From Bacillota bacterium (GTDB lineage Bacteria > Bacillota > Sulfobacillia > JABLXB01): 64,000 nt of DNA. Below, piece by piece: positions 57,441-64,000 of this stretch. The notes beneath the pieces were generated by a model. That model did no database searches. It saw nothing but the letters and a program-made list of their open reading frames with translations, and had not been told where the DNA came from. How positions within the stretch are numbered: position 1 is the first letter of the stretch; the number at the start of each line of letters is the position of its first letter. A program made the translations under genes and the position numbers. The DNA lies in the NCBI GenBank assembly GCA_013178305.1, contig JABLXB010000007.1, forward strand, positions 124,001-188,000, read 5' to 3'.

Positions 57441-59294
57441 ATGGCTTCTGTTGGAGAGCGGAAGATCGTGGCCGCGAGGATGCGGAAAGAAGCCGAGCTG
57501 AACGCGCGGGAGCGCATATACGAGGCCATGCTCAAAGCCCTCGAGGAGGTGTTCCTGCAGAACCTGGGCCACCCGCCCGCGACCCCCCTCCTGGCCGGGC
57601 GGCCCGACGATTACGAGGAGGCGGTGGCGACCCGCGTGCTCGAAGTTGCCTGCGAGACGATAGGGGCCACAGGAGGATGCTACTTCTCGTTCGACGACGA
57701 TACCAGCATGCTCACGCTGCTCAGCGTGGTCGGGCTCCTGAGGGATGCGATGATGCCGTCCGGGGAGAGACTGCGCGTCCCCGCCGGCGAGGCTGGAGGG
57801 GACCTCGGTCTCTCGGCCGCCTCCAAGAGGTCCATGCACTTCCGCTCGCTGGATACGTACCCGGACTGGATACCCGCGTCAAGCAAATTGCGCTCGGCCT
57901 ACCTGGTTCCTCTCTGCCACGGGGGGAGACTCCTGGGGGTATACGCCGTCGGGTCCGATGTGGAGGGCTGGTTCACGCCCGAGCGCCGCGTACTCGCCGA
58001 CGCGCTCGTATCGTACACGGCGGTCGCGGTCGAGAACGCGCGGCTGTTTGCCCAGGCCCAGCGCGCGTCGGAAAGGCTGTCGGCCGTCCAGAGACAACTC
58101 CTGCACGCTCAGAAGATGGAGGCGATCGGGCAACTGGCCGGGGGGCTGGCGCACGACTTGAACAACCAGCTGCTGGTCATCAGGGGATGCATCGAGTTGT
58201 GTTACCGGGAGCCCTCGTGCGACAGTTCGATGCAGTCTCTGATAGACCAGGCTCGCAAAGCCTCCGACAGGGCCGCCAACCTCACCAGGAAGATGCTTCT
58301 CTTCAGCCGCAAGCAGCCCCAGAACAAGACCATGCTCGACCTGAACTCGAGTGTGAGGGAGATCTACCGGATGCTTTCGAGGCTGATGGGGGAAGACGTC
58401 AGGACAAACCTGGATCTCAGCGCAGATCTCTGGCCAGTCAACGCCGACCCGACTAACATTGACCAGGTGATAACCAATCTCGTGATAAACGCGAGGGACG
58501 CCATGCCGTCGGGCGGGATCATCACCATTAGCACAGGGAACGTGGTTATTGACGAGGCATCCCCTGGCGAGTCTATCGAAGCTCGAACGGGCCGTTTCGT
58601 GCGCCTGTCCGTGTCGGACACGGGCACCGGTATTCCGGATGACGTCATACCGAGGCTGTTCGAGCCGTTTTTCACGACAAAAGAGACCGGCACCGGGCTT
58701 GGGCTGTCCGTCACGTACGGGATCGTCACCGCCCACGATGGGTGGATTAACGTAAAGAGCGAGGTGGCGAAGGGGAGCACGTTCGAGGTGTTCCTGCCGG
58801 CGGCGCCGGGCGCCGTCAGCGAGGGGCCCGCCGAACCGGCGCGACCGGAACCATCCGCTGCCCGTGGCGCCGGACAGCGAATACTCCTGGTAGAGGACGA
58901 GCCGGGCGTGATCGCGCTGGCTGAGAGAGTTCTGGCCGAGCACGGCTACGTGGTGTTCCCTTGCCGGACCATTGGGGAGGCATTCAGGGTATACGACCGC
59001 GAAGGCGGCAAGTTCGACCTCGTACTGAGCGACGTCGTGCTGCCGGACGGCCGCGGACCCAGCCTGGTGGCCGAGCTCAGGAAGTCAAGCCCTTCGCTGG
59101 CTGTCCTGCTCGTGAGCGGCTATGGGAACGCCGCGGGCAGGGTGGACGGCGCCGAACGCGGGCCGGTTCCGTTCCTCCAGAAGCCATATGGCATGCGCGA
59201 ACTTCTCGACAAGGTCGCCGAGGTGCTGATGGCTGCGGGCGGGAAGGCGTCTCAGCAGGCAGTGGCAGGAATGACCCTCTGCGCTGCGAACTAA
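57441..59294 (+). CDS. Soluble hybrid histidine kinase (GAF, HisKA-like, HATPase, receiver)
   Basis: A 617-aa protein without membrane segments. A GAF-like domain (about residues 45-210, with VLEVACETIGATGGCYFSF) is followed by the H-box MEAIGQLAGGLAHDLNNQLL near residue 230. The N-box NLVINARDAMPSGG is near residue 348, and the G-boxes VSDTGTGIPDD and GTGLGLSVTYGIV are near residues 395 and 420. After an alanine/proline linker comes a C-terminal receiver domain (ILLVEDEPGVIALAERVL, phospho-Asp in LVLSDVVLPDG). The signal and output are unknown; no DNA-binding partner gene is adjacent. It interrupts the usual ymxH-pgeF neighbourhood. Confidence 0.88.
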   Translation: MASVGERKIVAARMRKEAELNARERIYEAMLKALEEVFLQNLGHPPATPLLAGRPDDYEEAVATRVLEVACETIGATGGCYFSFDDDTSMLTLLSVVGLLRDAMMPSGERLRVPAGEAGGDLGLSAASKRSMHFRSLDTYPDWIPASSKLRSAYLVPLCHGGRLLGVYAVGSDVEGWFTPERRVLADALVSYTAVAVENARLFAQAQRASERLSAVQRQLLHAQKMEAIGQLAGGLAHDLNNQLLVIRGCIELCYREPSCDSSMQSLIDQARKASDRAANLTRKMLLFSRKQPQNKTMLDLNSSVREIYRMLSRLMGEDVRTNLDLSADLWPVNADPTNIDQVITNLVINARDAMPSGGIITISTGNVVIDEASPGESIEARTGRFVRLSVSDTGTGIPDDVIPRLFEPFFTTKETGTGLGLSVTYGIVTAHDGWINVKSEVAKGSTFEVFLPAAPGAVSEGPAEPARPEPSAARGAGQRILLVEDEPGVIALAERVLAEHGYVVFPCRTIGEAFRVYDREGGKFDLVLSDVVLPDGRGPSLVAELRKSSPSLAVLLVSGYGNAAGRVDGAERGPVPFLQKPYGMRELLDKVAEVLMAAGGKASQQAVAGMTLCAAN

Positions 59295-59300
59295 GAACTC

Positions 59301-60134
59301 ATGAACGTACACACGACGGACGCGGATGCGGGCGAGCGGGATGCCCGTGTACTGGTCGCCAGGGAATTCGCAGGTTCGGGGGCGTACGCCGCATTCAGCA
59401 CCCGGCTGGGCGGGGTCAGCCCCGCGCCATACGAGTCGCTCAACCTCGGCTCGAAGGTCGGGGACGCCGCCTCGAATGTCGAGCGCAACCGCGAGCTGTT
59501 CTGGGTATCGACCGGATTGGACGGCCGGCTCGCGGTCAGGCCCGAACAGGTCCATTCGAACGTGGTAGCGATAGTGTCGCGGCGCGACGCCGGCCGGTTT
59601 GCGCCGGGGGCGGACGCTCTGGTGACCCGGGACCCCGGTTTGCCGCTCGTGGCATATTTCGCGGACTGCACCCCTGTGTTCGTGTTCGACCCGGCCACGC
59701 GGTCGGGCGGTATAGCGCACGCGGGCTGGCGGGGAACAGTGAAGGGGATTGCCAGCAGGGTAGTCGAGACGATGGCCGCTGAGTTCGGGGCGCGACCCAG
59801 CGATTGCCTGGCCGTCATCGGCCCTTCTATAGGCCCGTGTTGCTACGACGTCGGCGAGGACGTGGCCGGCCAGGTAGCGGGGGCCTTCCCCTGGGCTTCC
59901 TCCGTGCTCCAACGGGAACCCGCCGGGCCTCGTGGTCCGGTGTGGAGGTTCGACTTGTGGGAAACCAACAGGAGGCTCCTCCTCGATGCAGGACTGAACG
60001 AGGCGAACGTGTCGTGCTGGCGGCTGTGCACCGCGTCGAGGGGCGACCTGTTCTTCTCATACAGGAGGGACGGCCCGCGTAGCGGCAGGATGGCGGGAGT
60101 CCTCGCGATCCGGGAGCCTGAACAAGGTGCGTAA
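59301..60134 (+). CDS. pgeF: Peptidoglycan editing factor PgeF (laccase-domain, YfiH family)
   Basis: The fold is that of Multi-copper polyphenol oxidase, laccase-like (YfiH/YlmD). Key pieces are AFSTRLGGVSPAPYESLNLG near residue 31, the metal ligands in EQVHSNVV, YFADCTPVFVFDP and IAHAGWRGTVKGI near residue 140, and IGPSIGPCCYDVG near residue 173. Proteins of this family have purine-nucleoside phosphorolysis activity, and in Escherichia coli one prevents wrong amino acids entering peptidoglycan. The protein is 277 aa, ATG 59301. It overlaps the next gene by eight bases, as in many Bacillota division loci. Confidence 0.88.
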   Translation: MNVHTTDADAGERDARVLVAREFAGSGAYAAFSTRLGGVSPAPYESLNLGSKVGDAASNVERNRELFWVSTGLDGRLAVRPEQVHSNVVAIVSRRDAGRFAPGADALVTRDPGLPLVAYFADCTPVFVFDPATRSGGIAHAGWRGTVKGIASRVVETMAAEFGARPSDCLAVIGPSIGPCCYDVGEDVAGQVAGAFPWASSVLQREPAGPRGPVWRFDLWETNRRLLLDAGLNEANVSCWRLCTASRGDLFFSYRRDGPRSGRMAGVLAIREPEQGA

Positions 60135-61386
60135 GAAGAGAGTTGTGCGAAGGGCGAGGCGCCCCAGGGGCGAACCGGTAGCCCTCGTTGTCATTCTTGG
60201 GGTGGTCCTCGTGGCGCTGCTGGGGGGCCTGACGTGGGCACGCGGCGTCGTCCTCCCATTCCTCGTCCGCACGCAGGTCGTCGAGTCGGGGGCCATCGAG
60301 AGGGTGTTCGAGGCGGACGCCGCCGTGATGCGCAGGGAGACCGTTTACGTCGCGGCGATCTCGGGCCGGGTGAGGTTTCTGGTTGGCGAGGGGGAGCGGG
60401 TCCGTACCGGGATGACGGTCGTTGAGATATCGAACCCCGCGACCAGGAAGGCCGCCGAGGAACGGCTGGCTGAGGTCGAGGCGAGGATAGCCGAGTTCGA
60501 CCGCGAGAACAGGTCGAGGTACGAGAGCCTGCGCAGGCAGGTAGCATCGCTGGATTCGTCGATCTCCACGGCGGCTCGCGCCCTGCAAGGGGCATACTCA
60601 CTCCAGGACCGCGCCAGAATGGCGCAGGCCGAGGCCGACCTCGCCGCGCTCATCGAGAAGCGGGGCGCGGCGCTCCATGAGATAGAATCGCTGGACGGGA
60701 AGAGGAGAGACATCGAGACTCAGAGGGACGGGGTCAGGACGCTGCTCGAAAGAGCGGCGAACGTGCTCGAGTCCCAGACGCCCGGGATAGTAAGCTACGT
60801 CTTCGACGGGTACGAGAAGGAATTCGCGTCCACGCGGACGCGCGATGTGACGGCGAGAACGGTATTCCTTGCGCAGCCCAAACCGAAGGCCGTTTCCGAC
60901 CAGCAGGATGTCAAGGCGGGTGAGCCCCTGTTCAGGGTAGTGCAGGCGGATCAGGGATATCTGGCCGTGGCGTTCCCGTCAAACCGCATAACCGAGCTGG
61001 GCGGCGCGGCGGTCCGCGTGCGCGTACCGGAGCTCGGCGGGAAGACGCTGAACACGCGCGTGGTCAGGGTGGACACGGGGCCGCCCGGAGGGCACGCCCT
61101 CGTCGTGCTGGAACTGGAAGGCCTGCCGCAGGAGCTCCTGACATTGAGAAAAAGCCGTGTATCGGTGGTGACGAGGTCGACACAGGGTGTCGTGGTGCCG
61201 GGGTCGGCAGTGACCACGAGGGCGGGGGTGGCGGGGGTGTTCATCGTCTACAAGACGATGGCGCAGTGGAAGCCTGTGCAGGTCAAAGCGGAGGACGGTG
61301 GCCGCGCGGTGGTGGACGGCATCCTGCCGGGCTCCGAGGTGGTGGTGAATCCGTGGCTTGTCAGGGAGGGGCGTCAGGTCAAGTGA
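60127..61386 (+). CDS. HlyD-like membrane-fusion/adaptor protein
   Basis: The 419-aa protein has a basic start, one membrane helix (VALVVILGVVLVALLGGLTW), a biotinyl-lipoyl-like segment (ISGRVRFLVGEGERVRTGMTVVEI), and a coiled coil at about residues 110-205 rich in Ala/Glu/Arg. The C-terminal beta domains contain VKAGEPLFRVVQADQGYLAVAF. This is the layout of HlyD-type periplasmic adaptor proteins, but no ABC transporter or channel gene is nearby. Similar genes sit between pgeF and yggS in several clostridia, so a role in the envelope or division is possible. GTG 60127 is the start. Confidence 0.72.
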   Translation: MRKKRVVRRARRPRGEPVALVVILGVVLVALLGGLTWARGVVLPFLVRTQVVESGAIERVFEADAAVMRRETVYVAAISGRVRFLVGEGERVRTGMTVVEISNPATRKAAEERLAEVEARIAEFDRENRSRYESLRRQVASLDSSISTAARALQGAYSLQDRARMAQAEADLAALIEKRGAALHEIESLDGKRRDIETQRDGVRTLLERAANVLESQTPGIVSYVFDGYEKEFASTRTRDVTARTVFLAQPKPKAVSDQQDVKAGEPLFRVVQADQGYLAVAFPSNRITELGGAAVRVRVPELGGKTLNTRVVRVDTGPPGGHALVVLELEGLPQELLTLRKSRVSVVTRSTQGVVVPGSAVTTRAGVAGVFIVYKTMAQWKPVQVKAEDGGRAVVDGILPGSEVVVNPWLVREGRQVK

Positions 61387-62084
61387 CCGGTCGTGAAAGC
61401 TTGGAGCGTAACCTCGCGGATGTACGAGAACGGATCGCAGCGGCGGCCATCCGTTCCGGGCGGGACCCCGGCGACGTGACACTGGTGGCGGTGACCAAGA
61501 CGGTCCCCGCGGATGTCGTCATGCAGGCCGTGTCGCTGGGCGTCACGGACGTTGGGGAGAACAGGGTGCAGGAAGCCCTGTTGAAGCATGGGACCTTCGG
61601 CGGCGCCGTGAGGTGGCATATGGTCGGTCACCTCCAGTCAAACAAGGCGGCGAAGGCGGTGCGTGTCTTTGATGTAATACATTCGGTGGACAGGCTTTCT
61701 TTAGCGGAGGAACTCGACCGCCTGGGCCGCTCGGCCGGCACGCCCGTCAGGGCGCTCGTACAGGTCAACGTTTCCGGCGAGGAGACGAAGTTCGGACTCC
61801 CACCGGCCGGGGTCGAGCCGTTGCTCCGGCGCGTTTCGGCAATGCGGCACCTGGCGGTTGAGGGGCTCATGACGATCGCCCCGTTCACTGTCAACCCGGA
61901 GGAGACGCGGCCGTTTTTCCGCGGCCTGAGACAGATCCTCGAGCGCGTCAACCGCGCCGGTATCCCCGGGGTCAATTTACGGCACCTCTCCATGGGCATG
62001 ACGAACGACTACGAGGTCGCCATCGAAGAAGGCGCGACGATCGTGAGGATCGGCACGGCGATCTTCGGACCGAGGCTCGCATAG
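61383..62084 (+). CDS. yggS: YggS/YlmE family PLP homeostasis protein
   Basis: A single-domain PLP-binding barrel of 233 aa resembling the N-terminal domain of alanine racemase. The PLP lysine is in VTLVAVTKTVPADVV near residue 36. GENRVQEALLKH, WHMVGHLQSNKAAKAV, SVDRLSLAEELDRLG and HLSMGMTNDYEVAIEEGATIVRIG (in two runs) are the family signatures. Members buffer PLP and affect vitamin B6 and amino acid balance, without known catalysis. GTG 61383 overlaps the previous stop. In Bacillus it is followed by sepF, ylmG and ylmH; here divIVA is next. Confidence 0.93.
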   Translation: MTGRESLERNLADVRERIAAAAIRSGRDPGDVTLVAVTKTVPADVVMQAVSLGVTDVGENRVQEALLKHGTFGGAVRWHMVGHLQSNKAAKAVRVFDVIHSVDRLSLAEELDRLGRSAGTPVRALVQVNVSGEETKFGLPPAGVEPLLRRVSAMRHLAVEGLMTIAPFTVNPEETRPFFRGLRQILERVNRAGIPGVNLRHLSMGMTNDYEVAIEEGATIVRIGTAIFGPRLA

Positions 62085-62163
62085 TCCGCGCGCCGGAGCG
62101 AGGAAGGATTTAGCAGAAACCTGTCGAAACCGCTGGATGGACTGGAAATCTGGAGGTGCGCGT

Positions 62164-62631
62164 ATGCTAACACCCCTCGACATCCATAATAAGGAATTCA
62201 GGAGGGGGTTTCGCGGTTACAGCGAGACTGAAGTGGACGAGTTCCTCGACGAAATCGTCCGCGACTTTGAAGTCCTCCTGAAAGAAAACGCCGAGTACAA
62301 GCAGAAGATCGAGGACCTGGAGGAGAAGGTCGCACATTTCAGGCTCATCGAGGATACGCTGAATAACACGCTGGTAGTGGCGCAACGCACGGCCGAAGAG
62401 GTAAAGAACAACGCCCACAAGGAAGCGGAGATCATTGTCCGCGATGCGGGCGCGCAGGCCGACAAGATAATCGAGGAGAACCAGCTGAGGGTCCGCCAGA
62501 TCCACGCGCAGTACCAGGATCTCAAGCACGAGGTGGAGGTCTTCAGGGCCAGGATGAGGGCGCTCCTGCAGTCTTACCTCGATATCATCGACAGGGAGGA
62601 GCCTCTCACCGAAGAGCGAGCAGGTGAGTGA
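62164..62631 (+). CDS. divIVA: Cell-division/septum-site protein DivIVA
   Basis: DivIVA senses negative membrane curvature and marks poles and septa. LTPLDIHNKEFRRGFRGYSE and VDEFLDEIVRDFEVLLKEN form the conserved lipid-binding N-terminal domain. Coiled-coil segments follow from about residue 45 to 140 (QKIEDLEEKVAHF, QLRVRQIHAQYQDLKHEVEV). It is 155 aa. ATG 62164 lies just after TGGAGGTG. The order yggS-divIVA-ileS corresponds to Bacillus ylmE...divIVA-ileS with three genes missing. The yggU gene overlaps its end by eight bases. Confidence 0.93.
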   Translation: MLTPLDIHNKEFRRGFRGYSETEVDEFLDEIVRDFEVLLKENAEYKQKIEDLEEKVAHFRLIEDTLNNTLVVAQRTAEEVKNNAHKEAEIIVRDAGAQADKIIEENQLRVRQIHAQYQDLKHEVEVFRARMRALLQSYLDIIDREEPLTEERAGE

Positions 62632-62953
62632 ATCCAGGCTGGCGATCCCGGGTCTGAAGGACGTGGCCGGGGGAGCCGAACTGACGGTGAGAGTGCAGCC
62701 GGGCGCGTCGCGAAACGACCTGTCGGTTACCGGAGGCCAGGTAAGGTTGCGGGTCACCGCGCCGCCCGTGGAGGGACGGGCCAATGAGAAAGCCGTCGAG
62801 GCGCTCGCCGCGTTCCTGGGATTGCGCAACTCCCAGGTCGAACTGGCAAGGGGGACCGCGTCGAGGACCAAAGTGATTAGAATCCGCGGAATTACCGCCT
62901 GCGACCTCGAGCGCAGGCTTGTACGCTTTTTGAAGGACGAATCGGGGAGCTGA
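62624..62953 (+). CDS. yggU: YggU family protein (DUF167)
   Basis: This small protein of 109 aa has the DUF167 pattern: [16 protein letters not shown] near residue 20, then [27 protein letters not shown] and [18 protein letters not shown]. The core is a compact alpha/beta fold of unknown function; the gene is widespread and often lies beside yggS or yggT. GTG 62624 overlaps divIVA by eight bases, indicating coupling. ileS follows 5 bases after its stop. Confidence 0.88.
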   Translation: MSESRLAIPGLKDVAGGAELTVRVQPGASRNDLSVTGGQVRLRVTAPPVEGRANEKAVEALAAFLGLRNSQVELARGTASRTKVIRIRGITACDLERRLVRFLKDESGS

Positions 62954-62958
62954 GCACA

Positions 62959-64000
62959 GTGAAGTACGACGAAACCCTGAACCTGCCGAGGACCTCGTTT
63001 CCCATGCGCGCCAACCTGCCCGCCAGGGAACCCGAGATCCAGAATATGTGGAATCGGGCCGGCATCTACCACCAGGTGGTCGAGGCGCGCAAGGGGCGGC
63101 CCAAGTTCATACTGCACGATGGTCCGCCGTACGCCAACGGCGATATCCATATCGGGACGGCGCTCAACAAGATTCTCAAGGACATCCTGGTCAAGTTCGC
63201 CACCATGGACGGGTATGACTCGCCGTACGTCCCCGGCTGGGACACGCACGGGCTACCCATCGAATTGCAGGCGATCAAGGCGCTAGGGCTGGACAGGAGC
63301 AAGATCGGCCCCGTCGACCTGCGCAAGCGGTGCGCCGAGTTCGCCCTCAAATACAAGGACATACAGAAGGAACAGTTCAAGCGGCTCGGGGTCAGAGGCG
63401 ACTGGGAGAACGCGTACCTCACGTTGAGCCCGGCATTTGAAGCCGAGCAGGTCAAGGTATTCGGCGAGATGGCCAAGAAGGGGTACATCTACAAGGGGCT
63501 GCGGCCGGTTTACTGGTGCCCCTCGTGTGAAACGGCCCTCGCCGAGGCGGAGGTGGAGTATCAGGACGCGAAGTCGCCTTCGATATACGTGAGTTTCCCC
63601 GTGGAGCACGGGAAGGGCCTTCTCCCGGACGACGCGGCGGTGGTGATCTGGACGACCACCCCGTGGACGCTGCCCGCCAACCTCGCGGTATGCCTCCACC
63701 CGGAGTTCGACTACGCGCTGTACCGCACGGAGAAGGGCCGGTTCCTGATGGCGTCGGGACTGGTCGAGAAGGCGATGAAGGATATCGGGTTCGCAGCGTA
63801 CGAGGCGGAGGAGACGTTCAAGGGCATCGAACTCGAGGGCGTGACTCTCCGCCACCCGTTCGTCGACGGCCGCATCGTGCCCGTCGTCCCCGGCGACCAC
63901 GTGACGCTGGCTGAGGGCACGGGGTGCGTGCACACGGCCCCCGGTCACGGCCACGAGGACTTCGAGATCGGGAGGAAGTACAACCTCGGCGTGCTGCAAC
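62959..64000 (+). CDS. ileS: Isoleucyl-tRNA synthetase (N-terminal part, truncated by window edge)
   Basis: The open frame from GTG 62959 to the window end gives at least 347 residues of a class I synthetase. [19 protein letters not shown] is near residue 15, and the HIGH-type motif appears as [20 protein letters not shown] near residue 55. [10 protein letters not shown] follows. [18 protein letters not shown] and [14 protein letters not shown] introduce the CP1 editing domain. The KMSKS motif and tRNA-binding part lie outside. Position after divIVA is the usual one. GGGGAG lies 9 bases before the start. Confidence 0.95.
   Translation, partial: MKYDETLNLPRTSFPMRANLPAREPEIQNMWNRAGIYHQVVEARKGRPKFILHDGPPYANGDIHIGTALNKILKDILVKFATMDGYDSPYVPGWDTHGLPIELQAIKALGLDRSKIGPVDLRKRCAEFALKYKDIQKEQFKRLGVRGDWENAYLTLSPAFEAEQVKVFGEMAKKGYIYKGLRPVYWCPSCETALAEAEVEYQDAKSPSIYVSFPVEHGKGLLPDDAAVVIWTTTPWTLPANLAVCLHPEFDYALYRTEKGRFLMASGLVEKAMKDIGFAAYEAEETFKGIELEGVTLRHPFVDGRIVPVVPGDHVTLAEGTGCVHTAPGHGHEDFEIGRKYNLGVLQ

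Noticed and set aside
1-64000. CRISPR array, rRNA or tRNA genes, phage genes
   Set aside because: No regular spacer-repeat pattern, no rRNA segments, no cloverleaf with conserved T-loop sequence, and no phage structural or integrase genes were seen in either strand.

Overview
The window is a gene-dense, high-GC (about 60-65 % by eye) chromosomal segment of an endospore-forming Bacillota, probably a Clostridia-like anaerobe sensu lato. The evidence is spoIIGA-sigE, sigG-spoIIR, spoVD, bofC, yunB and ymxH, the Bacillus-like order ruvCAB-queA-tgt-yajC, a dcw cluster ending in ftsA-ftsZ, and ferredoxin-linked 2-oxoacid metabolism. MurE carries the DNPR signature for meso-diaminopimelate. GTG and TTG starts are very common, and almost everything reads on the + strand. 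The only minus-strand genes I recognise are a truncated PBP1A at the left edge and an IS110-type transposase.

Layout. 1-5.2 kb: divergent PBP1A and tyrS, yunB, an IS110/IS1111-like element bracketed by 13-bp inverted repeats, and nadE. 5.2-16 kb: yebC, bofC, ruvCAB, queH, a sigI-rsgI pair preceded by a SigI-type promoter, a SpoIID-like protein, queA, tgt, yajC. 16-21.2 kb: a GntR-type regulator with an unfamiliar sensor domain, a four-subunit 2-oxoacid:ferredoxin oxidoreductase and glutamate dehydrogenase. 21.3-29.5 kb: ptsH, ptsI, a HAD hydrolase, a GntR/UTRA regulator and a glucitol-family PTS (GutM, IIC, IIC2, IIB, IIA) ending in an uncharacterised NAD-binding/SAF-domain protein. 29.5-47.2 kb: the division and cell-wall cluster mraZ to ftsZ, lacking murD and murB, with a triple MraZ box. 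47.3-57.3 kb: spoIIGA-sigE, then a 6.2-kb catabolic cassette (RpiR regulator, class III aminotransferase, BKACE enzyme, TAXI-TRAP transporter), then sigG-spoIIR-ymxH. 57.4-64 kb: a soluble hybrid histidine kinase, pgeF, an HlyD-like protein, yggS, divIVA, yggU and truncated ileS; sepF, ylmG and ylmH are absent from their usual place.

How they work together. The sporulation genes sit around the division cluster as in many Bacillota, and their promoters are readable: a 22-bp-spaced promoter before spoIIGA and a close sigma-F match before sigG. The PTS segment supplies both general phosphocarriers and a complete sugar-alcohol permease, but no SrlD-type dehydrogenase, so its substrate is open. 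The sigE-sigG cassette reads as import, transamination and acetyl-CoA-dependent cleavage of a beta-amino or beta-keto acid.

The least described pieces are that cassette and its 27-bp operator-like palindrome, the PTS/SAF operon with its palindromes, and the structured non-coding leader of the IS element. All functions are assigned from recognised motifs and gene order; no database search was possible.
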